Positions 1 to 10,215 of a stretch of DNA of 64,000 nucleotides are shown one piece after another. Within the stretch, counting starts at the first letter, position 1; every line of letters begins with the position of its first letter. The DNA comes from Bodo saltans (Eukaryota > Euglenozoa > Kinetoplastea > Eubodonida > Bodonidae). The stretch covers positions 22,324 to 86,323 of the forward strand of contig CYKH01001815.1 in assembly GCA_001460835.1 (NCBI GenBank), in the 5' to 3' direction. A model generated the notes under the pieces. It was not told the origin of the DNA, searched no databases, and saw nothing but the letters and a program-made list of their open reading frames with translations. The translations under genes and the position numbers were made by a program.

Positions 1-2
1 TC

Positions 3-3000
3 CTGCGAGCTCCGACCACATTTTCGTCGACACAAGATTTGGTGTTCATTGTCCTGCACAACGATACAAACACAGTCACGTCAACGCGCAACTCTTGCGC
101 AGGGAAGGCGGCGAACGCAACCTTGTTGTCCACTCGTCGATTCCAATTCATATCAGCGAACCTGTCTGCTAACGGAACCAACGTCAGTTTATTCTACCAA
201 GGGTCCTCGGCAGTGAGGGGTCGCTATGACCTGTGCCATTACTCTGCTGCGCGCAACGAGTGGTCCTGGTGGGACTTTCAGCTCAACCTTCAGGTGAAGT
301 TCCGCCCAACGACATATCTGTCGCCCAAGGGTCGCCTGGTAGTCAACAACTCGTTCCGACTATCGATTGGGGTTTACGGCGCATCTGCGCAAGATCACAT
401 GGTTCTGCTGCTTCGCTCCGCTGCGTTTGCTGCAGGGATGACGTTGTCGTCGGCGTTCTGTCCCGTCACTGCGCCGTATGTACCGGGAGCCTCCACCGGA
501 TTCTCGACAACAGTGATTGCACTGATGTCGTCTAATGCAGCTGCAACGAACGCAACGTTTGCATCCACCGGAAGTGTGTTGACTTCCGGCGACTACGTAC
601 TTTGCTACTTTGGGTTTCCATACACATCTTATCGAGTAGGAAACCCGCTTGTGCGTATTGCAGGGTTCCCAGAATCATTGACGTCGGCGGTCCTAGGGCC
701 TAGCGTTACCGCCTTCAGCACATTCCGTATCACAATCACTGGGTTCGGGCTAAGTACGCTGGATCCATTTCTTGTCGCCAACGGTTCGTCGTGCGATTCG
801 GTGCGAGTGCCTTCCTCTCTCACTCCTCGCAGAATGATTTCCGTGGCACCCACTCCAAACGTTGCGTCGTTGACATCGGTGGTGTCGGACATACGTATTC
901 AGTACCCGGTCGATATTGCGACGATATGTGTCAAGAGCAACGTCTCTACTTACTATCAACCGATGCGAACCGTTCGAGTCCTTGACAACACCGCCGTCAG
1001 CATTAGCCCGAACAATTCTGTATCGTCGCCGACCCCAGGGCAACCGTTGGAGTATGCCGTTGGTGCTACGATTGAATTTCGGGATGTGGTGCCGATTGCT
1101 AACGGCTCCCTAGCGCAAATTTCTGGCGTGGATAGTTTGGTTATGTGCCTCGGGAACGTCAGCAGTTGTGTATGCGCTCAAGATGGTGTGACTCCACAAC
1201 AATCCTTCACCCCATCGTTCAGTTCAACGTGGAGACAGATCACGTGGGTTCTTCGCGGAGCGTCGCTGTCACCAACAGCCACCGCCACGACCCTAACAGA
1301 GGTTTGGTCTCTGTGCTACCTCACCAACAGCTCACGATCTTGGAGGGTGACACCGTTGCAACAGATTACCATGCGGCGATACATCAACGAACCACAAACC
1401 ATTCCAGCCACATCTGTGCAATCCACCGTCGCCATCTCACTCCATAGTTTTAACGTCACTGTTGCGAATGTGCAAGTGCGATTGTTTGCCCAGGGCACTT
1501 CGGTGAAGGGCTGCCCTGCCGCCTCTGCGCTGTCAAGCAGCGCGGCTGGTCTCGTTGTTCGGAATTATACCTCGGCTGGGGATGTGCTTGCGTTGGTGAC
1601 ACCCCAACTCGTTCAACCGATGGAGCTGTGCGTCTATGATTCGACAACGAACGTTACGTTTGTTGCGTCGACAATCACTGTCGTCCCAACTCCTCCAAGC
1701 CTCTACACACCGACTCGCTTCGTTGTGAACGTTTCCACAGAGGTCCTTTTCCTCCCCAACGATGGGAGTGTGTTCAATTTTGCCACCACTCCTGCAACAG
1801 TTGCGCTGTGTCCCAATAACAGCGCGACGATGAACATCCGAATGTTTGTGGACGGCGTTGTGAATTCTTCTGCGCTGCGTCTTCGATTTACAAACGTGAC
1901 ATATTCCATCTCCTCGTCACTCCTAGCATCAAACGCATTGTGTTTCTTTGACCCTCGAAACGGATCGTACATCCCCATCTCACAGGGCGGCAACACATTT
2001 GCAGTCACTTCCAAAGTCACGTCCACCACCTTTCCGGCAACCTTGACGAGCGCCCTTCGTAACGTTGCACTGGTGGTTCCAACCAGTGCTGCGTCATCAT
2101 CCGCTTCAAGCTACGTCACGTTGTCGATTCAGGGCATTTCACTGTACGATGGAGACTTGACGCTATCGACGTGCTCTTCGAGCCCGGCGGTGTCGTTCAC
2201 ACATCTCCAAACAAGCAAGACAACATCATCGCTTCTTTACGATATTGTGACTCAAGTGTGGCGTGTTCGTAGCACAGTGTCCGGCGCGATTACCCTTTGT
2301 GCGTCATTTGGTGCGTCTACGTCAGTTGCACTCACCGAAGGCACAACCACCACCACTCCCATCACTGTCATCTTCGATTCGTTGATGCTGTCAGCGCAGC
2401 AACTTCCTGCAGTTCCACAATCAGCCCTCATCGACCACGACAATGCGTATTGGCTAGTGGCGCCAACAGTGAACGACAGCAATCCTTCTTTCACTGCCGT
2501 TCGCGTCGTGCAGTACTTGGCGACCCTTGACGATCAATGCACAAACCCCGTCTTTGCGGATCTCGCTTTGTCAACCACAGCGGCGCAGACCTCTGCTGGC
2601 ACGGCGGTGTGGCGGTTTACTGCGGCCACAACTGCATTTACGAGGGGGAACGTGACGCTTTGTTATCAATCACAATCACAGAAGTGGTACGCGTATCAAG
2701 ATGGCACTGTGCAAGCGTTCTTCATGCAGGCATCCGTCCTCCCCTCCACAACAGTGTACAGTGATGTATCCTCGACGTTACGCAGTCAGGCGTTTGCAAC
2801 GTGCCCAACAAGTGTCGCATTTTCTGGCTATCAATTGGACGCCACTCGTGATGCGTTTTATTATTACGTCTCGTCAAATGCCAATCCCACTGAGGCGACG
2901 GAGGTCTGTCCCACAAGTGGAGTGGCCTTGACCATCAGCGCAGTTGCGCGCGACACGACAGACATTCTTCGCTTGGTGAATATTTCTGCGCTGATCTCAG

Positions 3001-6000
3001 TGCCTCAAATTGCCAAGATAGTGATTTGTGCTCGCCTAGGCGACAGCTCAAGGTCCAATCCCGCCGTGAACCCCACCATTGTAGCGATCTTGTCCGTTAC
3101 GAACCCCTTGAATGTGACTCTCCTTAACAGTGGTGTGTCGTTTGCTAACAACCAGTCTGTGATTGGTCTCAAATGTATCAGTTCCTCTGTGTTAGCGGCG
3201 CCTTCTGTTGTTCGGTACAATTACAGCATTCGATTCTTCGGCTCGACTGCATTCATGCCTCTTGAAGTACCACAATCTACAAGCTCCCTCGTGCTATCAT
3301 TCACCCCGCAGGTGCCGATTCTCGTGCGGTACACAGCGTTTCTTCTTTCCTCCGGCGCCACGCTCATGACGATGGATAGTGACACGTATGTTTCGATCGG
3401 TCTTGCACCTGCGACTCTCACGGGCAAGCTTGCGTACTGCAGCTCCTTCAACAGCAGCAACACTGGACTTACCGCCTCATCGTCGACCAAAGCGTCGTTG
3501 GCGACTTACGCCATTTTGATGATCAACTTTGCCACAACGAATTGTGCTCCATTGATTCTGGACGGGACTGTGTCTGCCTCACACTCCGCAGTGTCCACTG
3601 CAGCCGCAACGCAATCTTTGATTGATCAAGACAGCACACTTGTGTGGGATGGGTCGTATTTGTACTCCCTTCTAGCTGCAACCTACACCTCACTGCTCTC
3701 TGCAGACAGCGGGAACGGAATTTCTACTGCCGCTGTGACATCGGCATTTTTGTCGCTTCTGTCGGTGACAGACCCACTCGCAGAGATTCAATTGGGCGCA
3801 AATGCAACAGACGTCGTGGAAAGCCAGTTGACGTTACTTAACGCTGTTTCCACGTTTGTGTCGACGTCCACAACGTCATCTGACAGTGGCAGTGCCGCTG
3901 TTGCGCTAGCACCTGCAGTGATGCAGCGGCTATTCCTTCTGAGCGAGATATCATGTAGTATCACTTCAGCGTCTGGTGCAACGACGTCCTTTACTGCTGG
4001 GAGCATGTCATTGTCGACGCAACGACCATTGACAAGATCAACCTCAGCGTCGATGAGTGTGGGGTCAAGCATTCAAGTGAACGTCCCACGACAGGATTCT
4101 AGCTCTGCATCGCCGTCAAGTGGTTGCGTCAGTGGGGTACGTGCGCCGAACTTCGTGCCGTCTGGTACAAGTTCCACACAGTTGAGACGGCAGAGTTCTC
4201 TCGCATCTGGATATTTTAACACAGATTTCAACCTCAGTACCGTCGTTCTCTTCTCCGACTCGCCTATTAATAATGCCGCCATCACGATGCGAAACCTCAA
4301 CTATGCGCGAGTAGACTCATTGCACCCGTTCCGCTTTTTTGGCGCGAACAGGAGCAGCCCAGAGCTCACAACAACTGCTGGGGGCACGTGGGATGCTGTT
4401 GCACAATCCGCCGCTCCTTACACCTACTCGGCATCCGCCGGAACGTTATTTGTCAACGTGACAACCACCCCAGCCACGGTGGCGCACTACTTTGTATTCT
4501 CTGGCATTGCTGAGGCAATCTTTCCCGATGAAGTGCTCCTTAAGCGTGAGGCAGCAATGAAGGTGGTTGCAGAATCGCTGTATTGGATTCTGCTCGCTGT
4601 CTTCCTTGTCCACATTGCCGCTTTCATTTGTGGCGCGGTGTTTGACCGCTTTACTGCTGCCCAGCGCTACCGCGAGACGAGCGACCTACTGTTCGGGAGT
4701 CCATCACCGCAGCCGCGATGGTTTCAGATTCATCGCTACGCCTGCATGTTCGCCCACAATCCCATTTCAATGACTCCGAAGGAATATCTGCAGGTTCGCT
4801 ACTCAAACATTCGACCAGGCGATGCCGCGGTCGTCACCGACCCGGCTGCGGTGGCACTCCAAGAGCTGACGCTGCACCCATTGGCACTTTTGTCAACACC
4901 TGCAAAGGTGAACTGCGTTGCAATGTACTGCTACTGCCTTCTCCTTGTCACGGCGTTTGCCAACCGCGATAACGTGGCGCGCCAGATTCCGTTTCTCTTG
5001 GATGACTCTGTGCTTCTAGCCGGTACCGCGGCGATACTTGCGCGTCCTTTTGCAACTTGGACTCGGATTGCACAATCACGGTTGAGCCATGATGTGCCTT
5101 CCCTCGTAGCTGCAACGTTGTCTATCGTGATAGCCATCATTGCAGGTGGAGCGAGTAGTCTATCCGCTGAGGCCATTATTGTGACGATGATCGTCGTTGG
5201 AGTCTTCACGTATGGCGGGTTGGTGTTCATGATGCATTATCGAGGAGCAGGTCCCACAGCTGTTGTGATTTCTGCGAAAGAAGAACTTCGCCGAAAAAAG
5301 AAGGCCGCTGCGAAGGCGGCTCGAGCGTTAAAAGACAACAAAGTGACAGTTCGCAGTCTGCGCTGGTACAAGTCTTGGTCTCTACATCACCTTATCCACG
5401 TCCCTGTGCCAATTCACGTCGTGGGACTTGTCCTCCTTTTTGTGGCGTGGCTGCTGTGCATAGTGTTGATTTTTTTCGTCCCGTACTTTTCTCAAAAGTA
5501 CCCGATCTTCACGTACCAACCATCTGACTCCACACAAACATCATCTGCTTCATTTGCTTATTTTGGTCGCGGCGATCCTTACAACGCCCCTGCAGACCAG
5601 TTCAACCCCGACACCACAATTGCGTGGAAGACGTTTGTGATTGCGCTTGCGTTGGACATTTTGTTTTTGGAATTTCTTGCGACGGGTTCACTTGTTGCGT
5701 GGATGCAATCGGTTGTCTGGTGGAGGATATCACGTTTCACTGGACCTACGACGGGAGAGAAGCTTGCAAGCATGGGATCGATGACAGCTGCAGGTCAAGC
5801 ACATTCTCGGAGTGAGCCACCCACTGGAAGAAGAAGCAGCCATGCTCCTAACGATGAGGATGACCTTGAGGAAGTGGACGGGGATTTTCATTTTGTGGAT
5901 GTTTTCTCAGGCTCACCAGTCTACGAAAATGCAGAGGAGTACACTGATAACTCGCAATTCAATTCGGCCACAAAATCGAAATCGACAACATTGGGAGATT

Positions 6001-6659
6001 CTGCAACACCTCGGTGGTCGAAGTCATTTATGGACAACAAGACCACTCCCTATGCGACCCCAACGACACACTTCCCATCGCCGCAACGGAATGCCAAGAC
6101 AATCTTCTATGCCAATGAGTCCCCTCGTGGTGGAGGCCTGATTGAAGAAGTCACGGACGATGAGGCTGGTTGGGACGAGGATATGTTTGCGAGCATTGAT
6201 GAATATCCCGTCGTAGCATCACCGCCCCCTGCAGCCATGAGGATTGCGTCACCATTTCATGCGTCTGCTATCAGCGAGGCAAGTCCTGTGGATAGTTCAA
6301 TGTTTGCAGAAATGGACGTCGATGCGTTTGGGGTGGAGGTGACATCAGAGGCAGGGAGTGATGCCGATGCAATGGGACCTGCGAAACCGGTTCCACCATC
6401 CAGCAACAAGAAGCGCGTCGGCATCGGGCGTGCGTTCCGCCCACCCACAGCAGCGGCAGTTGGACCAGATGCTGCAATGAAGCCGGACCACAACCCATTC
6501 GGCTCACGTGATGCATGGAATCACGCAAGTGCTCCGCGACCAAGCACTCGAAAGGACCAAGCGAGCAGATTCAACCTTGGAAGACTTCAGCGGTCCGATG
6601 AGGTCCATGAAGATCCTTTTGCAGTATTTGAGGCTGCATCAACTCAGAGCACCGAATAA
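3..6659 (+). CDS. Giant repeat-containing multi-pass membrane protein, 5' end cut by window edge
   Basis: The frame is open to the first base of the window, so the true start and any signal peptide lie upstream; the first ATG-like position at base 39 is only a TTG. Residues below count from base 39. Residues 1 to about 1140 are rich in Ser/Thr and N-glycosylation sequons. They hold about ten degenerate units, each marked by a [LI]C[YFHVA] motif (residues 65, 188, 296, 425, 530, 634, 753, 874 and 996, with a weaker AYC near 1131), spaced 104-135 residues. Hydrophobic segments follow near 1514-1536, 1624-1643, 1685-1706, 1711-1733, 1789-1817 and 1863-1887, then a 300-residue acidic, Ser-rich cytoplasmic-type tail ending at TAA. 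The membrane part has a polycystin-1-like pattern: an HP-x-A-x-L-S stretch before the second segment, ILARP near 1660, and W then ALALDILF in the last. No PLAT domain is seen. Function is unknown; a surface receptor or adhesion role is an inference. Confidence 0.85.
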   Translation: MRAPTTFSSTQDLVFIVLHNDTNTVTSTRNSCAGKAANATLLSTRRFQFISANLSANGTNVSLFYQGSSAVRGRYDLCHYSAARNEWSWWDFQLNLQVKFRPTTYLSPKGRLVVNNSFRLSIGVYGASAQDHMVLLLRSAAFAAGMTLSSAFCPVTAPYVPGASTGFSTTVIALMSSNAAATNATFASTGSVLTSGDYVLCYFGFPYTSYRVGNPLVRIAGFPESLTSAVLGPSVTAFSTFRITITGFGLSTLDPFLVANGSSCDSVRVPSSLTPRRMISVAPTPNVASLTSVVSDIRIQYPVDIATICVKSNVSTYYQPMRTVRVLDNTAVSISPNNSVSSPTPGQPLEYAVGATIEFRDVVPIANGSLAQISGVDSLVMCLGNVSSCVCAQDGVTPQQSFTPSFSSTWRQITWVLRGASLSPTATATTLTEVWSLCYLTNSSRSWRVTPLQQITMRRYINEPQTIPATSVQSTVAISLHSFNVTVANVQVRLFAQGTSVKGCPAASALSSSAAGLVVRNYTSAGDVLALVTPQLVQPMELCVYDSTTNVTFVASTITVVPTPPSLYTPTRFVVNVSTEVLFLPNDGSVFNFATTPATVALCPNNSATMNIRMFVDGVVNSSALRLRFTNVTYSISSSLLASNALCFFDPRNGSYIPISQGGNTFAVTSKVTSTTFPATLTSALRNVALVVPTSAASSSASSYVTLSIQGISLYDGDLTLSTCSSSPAVSFTHLQTSKTTSSLLYDIVTQVWRVRSTVSGAITLCASFGASTSVALTEGTTTTTPITVIFDSLMLSAQQLPAVPQSALIDHDNAYWLVAPTVNDSNPSFTAVRVVQYLATLDDQCTNPVFADLALSTTAAQTSAGTAVWRFTAATTAFTRGNVTLCYQSQSQKWYAYQDGTVQAFFMQASVLPSTTVYSDVSSTLRSQAFATCPTSVAFSGYQLDATRDAFYYYVSSNANPTEATEVCPTSGVALTISAVARDTTDILRLVNISALISVPQIAKIVICARLGDSSRSNPAVNPTIVAILSVTNPLNVTLLNSGVSFANNQSVIGLKCISSSVLAAPSVVRYNYSIRFFGSTAFMPLEVPQSTSSLVLSFTPQVPILVRYTAFLLSSGATLMTMDSDTYVSIGLAPATLTGKLAYCSSFNSSNTGLTASSSTKASLATYAILMINFATTNCAPLILDGTVSASHSAVSTAAATQSLIDQDSTLVWDGSYLYSLLAATYTSLLSADSGNGISTAAVTSAFLSLLSVTDPLAEIQLGANATDVVESQLTLLNAVSTFVSTSTTSSDSGSAAVALAPAVMQRLFLLSEISCSITSASGATTSFTAGSMSLSTQRPLTRSTSASMSVGSSIQVNVPRQDSSSASPSSGCVSGVRAPNFVPSGTSSTQLRRQSSLASGYFNTDFNLSTVVLFSDSPINNAAITMRNLNYARVDSLHPFRFFGANRSSPELTTTAGGTWDAVAQSAAPYTYSASAGTLFVNVTTTPATVAHYFVFSGIAEAIFPDEVLLKREAAMKVVAESLYWILLAVFLVHIAAFICGAVFDRFTAAQRYRETSDLLFGSPSPQPRWFQIHRYACMFAHNPISMTPKEYLQVRYSNIRPGDAAVVTDPAAVALQELTLHPLALLSTPAKVNCVAMYCYCLLLVTAFANRDNVARQIPFLLDDSVLLAGTAAILARPFATWTRIAQSRLSHDVPSLVAATLSIVIAIIAGGASSLSAEAIIVTMIVVGVFTYGGLVFMMHYRGAGPTAVVISAKEELRRKKKAAAKAARALKDNKVTVRSLRWYKSWSLHHLIHVPVPIHVVGLVLLFVAWLLCIVLIFFVPYFSQKYPIFTYQPSDSTQTSSASFAYFGRGDPYNAPADQFNPDTTIAWKTFVIALALDILFLEFLATGSLVAWMQSVVWWRISRFTGPTTGEKLASMGSMTAAGQAHSRSEPPTGRRSSHAPNDEDDLEEVDGDFHFVDVFSGSPVYENAEEYTDNSQFNSATKSKSTTLGDSATPRWSKSFMDNKTTPYATPTTHFPSPQRNAKTIFYANESPRGGGLIEEVTDDEAGWDEDMFASIDEYPVVASPPPAAMRIASPFHASAISEASPVDSSMFAEMDVDAFGVEVTSEAGSDADAMGPAKPVPPSSNKKRVGIGRAFRPPTAAAVGPDAAMKPDHNPFGSRDAWNHASAPRPSTRKDQASRFNLGRLQRSDEVHEDPFAVFEAASTQSTE

Positions 6660-7422
6660 AAAGATCGCTGGCTAGACAGAATAAAAAAAGACGACAACAA
6701 ACACACAATTGCACCCACGCGCAGCTGTACACTTCCCTCTCTCCCTCCCCACATTCTAGAAGACACATCAACGAGAAAACAAAAATCCCGAGCATATGCT
6801 GAGTACTTGCCTCCTCTCCACGCGTTCAAGGATGTCTCACAAGACTTTGACGAACCACTGTTGTTCCTTCCACGAACTCCTTTCCTTTCCACACAGAGTT
6901 GGCATTGGTCGTGTTGTATCAAAAATCACAAAGATCTGTAACTTCGCCGAGAGAAGAGAGGGCGGATGTACATGTGCCATTCTGTTGTTTTTTCCCCCAT
7001 TCCCTACGACTGTGGTTTAGCACACAGTTTCATTGTTGTATTTCATTTGAAGGAAGGCTCGAGCGAAATGATTTTCGATTGATCGGTGTTTTTTTGTTGT
7101 TGATTCTTTGCCTATTTTTGTTCCTCTCACACATCAGAGAAGGAGAAACCAACGCGTCTTGCAGGGCAGGAGACGAGATACAGCCACAAAGAGAACCAAT
7201 AGCGGCCTGAGAGATTGCAAGATATCCATCAACGGTTTTCTTCTGCAGGATAGGAAAGAACACATCACAACACCCGTCGTAGATCAACTCATCACCTTTT
7301 TCTCGATACCTCCATTCATTCATTCGGACGTACCGACAATCACCCCCCATTAGTAGCACACCTTCACAACGAACAAACAAACGTCATCTGTTACTTCCAA
7401 AGCACAGCCCCCAGGCACCCCA
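6660..7422. other. Intergenic region, 763 bases
   Basis: This is the 3' UTR of the giant membrane protein gene plus the leader of the PP1 gene. It contains several T-rich tracts (about 6980-7000 and 7085-7125) that could serve as pyrimidine tracts for trans-splicing. Short open frames here start on non-ATG codons or have no recognisable composition. I see no RNA gene or repeat. Confidence 0.6.
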
Positions 7423-8367
7423 ATGACCGACAGGAATGCATCAGGCGCCACTGCCGGTTCTAGTAGCGCAGCTACGACTCAATTAGTGCAAGGCCTCATC
7501 GATAAGATGCTGCTGGTGAAAGGGAACAAGATGCAGAAGCAGATTCTGATCAAGGAAGACGAGATCAAGACCATCTTGACAGAGGTAAGAGAAGTCTTCA
7601 TGTCCCAGCCAATGCTGCTGGAGATCAAACCACCAGTGCGCATTTGCGGTGATACTCACGGCCAATACTACGACCTGCTGCGCATTTTTGATAAGTGCGG
7701 CTTCCCCCCACACTCCAACTATCTGTTCCTCGGAGACTACGTAGACAGAGGGAAGCATAGCGTAGAAACCATCATTCTCTTGTATTGCTACAAGATTCTC
7801 TACAAGGAGAATTTCTTTTTGCTCCGCGGCAACCACGAATGTGCGAGCATCAACAAAATGTATGGCTTCTTTGATGACGTGAAGCGTAGGTACAACCTGA
7901 AGCTCTTCAAGAACTTCACCGATGTGTTTAACACTATGCCCGTTTGCTGCGTGATTAGCGAGAAGATTATTTGCATGCACGGTGGACTGAGCCCCGACCT
8001 TACGGCGCTGAAGGCTGTCAACGATATCGAGCGGCCATGCGACGTCCCCGACAAGGGTATTCTTTGCGACCTTCTGTGGGCGGACCCTGAGGATGAGGTG
8101 AAGGGATTCCTAGAGTCTGACCGTGGCGTGAGTTATCTATTCGGTGAAGATATCGTGAATGACTTTTTGGACATGGTCGATATGGATTTGATCGTACGTG
8201 CCCACCAGGTCATGGAACGAGGCTACGGATTCTTCGCTAGCCGCCAACTAGTCACCATTTTCTCAGCGCCAAACTACTGTGGTGAATTTGATAATGACGC
8301 CGCAGTGATGAATATTGACGAGAAGCTCCAGTGCTCGTTCCTCATCATTCCTGCCAACTCCCAGTAG
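7423..8367 (+). CDS. Serine/threonine protein phosphatase PP1 catalytic subunit
   Basis: A 314-residue PPP-family phosphatase that removes phosphate from Ser/Thr residues using two metal ions. All core motifs are visible in order: GDTHG (76-80, usually GDIHG), GDYVDRG (104-110), RGNHE (135-139), HGG (186-188), RAHQV (259-263) and SAPNYC (281-286). Metal-binding Asp, His and Asn residues are intact, so it should be active. Length and the CHGG/MHGG and CDLLWADP segments point to PP1 rather than PP2A or calcineurin. The N-terminus (1-25) is Ser/Ala-rich and variable; the C-terminal tail after SAPNYC is short, without the long regulatory tail of animal PP1. The ATG at 7423 is followed directly by conserved PP1 sequence. 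A second PP1 paralogue lies at 19378-20325, so this is one of two isoforms in the window. Substrate choice would come from unknown regulatory subunits. Confidence 0.97.
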   Translation: MTDRNASGATAGSSSAATTQLVQGLIDKMLLVKGNKMQKQILIKEDEIKTILTEVREVFMSQPMLLEIKPPVRICGDTHGQYYDLLRIFDKCGFPPHSNYLFLGDYVDRGKHSVETIILLYCYKILYKENFFLLRGNHECASINKMYGFFDDVKRRYNLKLFKNFTDVFNTMPVCCVISEKIICMHGGLSPDLTALKAVNDIERPCDVPDKGILCDLLWADPEDEVKGFLESDRGVSYLFGEDIVNDFLDMVDMDLIVRAHQVMERGYGFFASRQLVTIFSAPNYCGEFDNDAAVMNIDEKLQCSFLIIPANSQ

Positions 8368-9677
8368 ATAACGACAAAAACCCAAAACAACAACTGTGTG
8401 GGGTCTTAGAAACCCAAACTCGTCGTGTTTATGTATCTCGACGATGATTTGTGTTCCTCCACCTGCTGAGTGAGGAGTCCATACCGATGTTCAAATGTTA
8501 GAAACTGAAAACCTCAAAACAAAAACAACAAATTCCAAAGAAGAAAATCACTAAAACAAACAAACAAACAATACAAACAGGCCATATGAAAAAGAGAAAA
8601 GACAAATGCAACAAAACAATCCCTATCACCAAGATATATGACAACCGCCACAAAATGCATATGTGCCAACCCCACACTCCTTTCCACCACCCACCCTTTT
8701 CGTGCGGCGGTGGATCCAATCAATCAACTTCTTTTGCCTTTTTTTCCCCTTCTTCCTGAAGACATCATCTTTGCTCAGGTGCGGGTGTCTCGTGTGATTT
8801 TTTTTTGGTGTTGCCATAAAGCCTGGCCCATCCCAAAGGGTTCCCCATCGCGCACCATGTCCCTTTTCTTGTTGCCTGTAGGCCGCGGTGTTGCTACGCC
8901 ACAACAATCATCGTTTGCTGGTCCTCCCGTCAGGGCTTATGATCCCTGAGAAAGTTCTTCCCCCTGGGATGATCCGGAAATGATTGGTGTTTGTGGTAGA
9001 TGCAGTGCGATAATGAAAAATGACAACAGAAAACACACCCAGGAGTCGAGTTCAATTCCCTCAACTTGATCGATTGAGGACGTTCGTCCTTTTCACAAGA
9101 GGATATCCAACCCACAACACAGCCGCGTAGAACTTTTCGTTTTTTTTTGTTCAAAACTAACTGAGATTTCACCAAAAAGAGAACGATCAACAGGCGATGT
9201 GTAAGGAATGCACTCAGGGATTCTTTCCTAGAAAAGAAACAAGAATGAGAGAAACAGAGGCAAGTTAGTTCATTGTGTTCGTGTATTTTTCATTTGTTAT
9301 TTTTTCTTGTTTTTGTGGAGAGTTGTATGTGATATGTTGTTGTGAATGTGTGTGCGTGTGTGCTGTGTGCTTTTTATCTCGGAATTCACAAAAGACACAG
9401 CGCGCAGTGTAACAAAACAATGAAAACTGAAAATCCCCAAAAAACCCCCAAAACCCAAAGTGATCTTGACGACAATTTAAAGAAGAAAGAGACGCTGTTT
9501 TTTTTTTGAGAATTTGAAAGCACAGCGTCCTCGATCAGACTCACTTTAGCAACAAGACGGATCGCAAGCAAAACAAGCAACAAGCTTCTACATGTAAGCA
9601 GCCTACCACTATTTTTTCTTTTTCGTATTGCCACTTAGAAAAAAGAGAGAAGCGGATTACAAGCATCAGATAAAATA
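8368..9677. other. Long intergenic region, 1310 bases
   Basis: The longest gap in the window. It holds the PP1 3' UTR (A-rich, with a short CAAA run near 8553-8570), mixed pyrimidine tracts near 8735-8755 and 8800-8812, a TG-rich stretch at about 9330-9370, and the leader of the next gene. Open frames here (for example 8638-8949) lack recognisable protein character. Small perfect hairpins occur at 9077-9090 and 9491-9529. No tRNA or other RNA gene was recognised, though an unrecognised non-coding RNA cannot be excluded. Confidence 0.55.
9330..9370. repeat. TG-rich simple repeat
   Basis: An impure run of TG/CG/TTG dinucleotides and trinucleotides. It is a low-complexity tract in the intergenic region upstream of the COMM-like gene; no function is evident. 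Confidence 0.6.
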
Positions 9678-10052
9678 ATGTCGTCATCTCATTCGGAGTT
9701 GATTCAGTTCGACTGGCGTGCTGTGTCAGTCTTAGGCAGCTCCACGTTTTCTGGCGGATCAAACAAAGACGGTGGCGATGCTCCCCAAGCTGGGGGCGTA
9801 CCAATTGTGCAACTGAAATTAGATGTTGCCTCAAAGAGGCTGACATCGTCAACAACCGGTGCTGAAAGCAACAACAACGTATTCGAAGACCTTCTAGCGA
9901 CATGCCCAATTCCTCAACCCCGCGAGGACGGTGCCCAGCTGGTGTATCCCACGCACAGCCTCATTTGTGAATTGGATGCGGCAACACTTGACGATGCTAT
10001 CAGCTCGTTGCACGCAGCGATTGTTGCCGCATCTGCGAACGCAGGCGCATAA
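9678..10052 (+). CDS. COMM-domain-like small protein (COMMD family candidate)
   Basis: A 124-residue protein starting at an ATG after an A-rich leader. The arrangement resembles the C-terminal COMM domain: an early FDWR motif (residues 11-14) followed by a SS-containing strand, a P-x-V-x-L-x-L strand (IVQLKL, about 44-49), a variable loop, and a C-terminal amphipathic helix with the leucine spacing of the COMM nuclear-export-like segment (DAATLDDAISSLHAAI). COMMD proteins dimerise through this domain and form part of the Commander complex in endosomal recycling in other eukaryotes. Here the whole protein is the COMM domain, without an N-terminal HN domain, as in COMMD6-type members. The Pcc1-like gene follows after 163 bases. 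The family call rests on pattern only and needs a profile search. Confidence 0.5.
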   Translation: MSSSHSELIQFDWRAVSVLGSSTFSGGSNKDGGDAPQAGGVPIVQLKLDVASKRLTSSTTGAESNNNVFEDLLATCPIPQPREDGAQLVYPTHSLICELDAATLDDAISSLHAAIVAASANAGA

Positions 10053-10215
10053 AAAAACGAAATTTTTGTTGCACAAAAAGAAAATACTATCGACAATTTC
10101 TTGGTGTGCTTTTTTAAATAGAACATTTTCACGTTGTCACCAAAAATGCGCCACCCAATCAAACATTTTCAGTTTCTTATTTTGTGATAGCCAGTAGTTT
10201 TTTTCTTTGCAATTC

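Noticed and set aside
8638-8949. Possible 103-residue gene in the long gap after PP1
   Set aside because: It begins with ATG but has no domain or plausible codon use, and it spans T-rich stretches that look like processing signals.
9035-9062. tRNA-like T-arm pattern (GAGTTCAATTCCCTC)
   Set aside because: The sequence around it cannot form the acceptor, D or anticodon arms, and the T stem does not pair.
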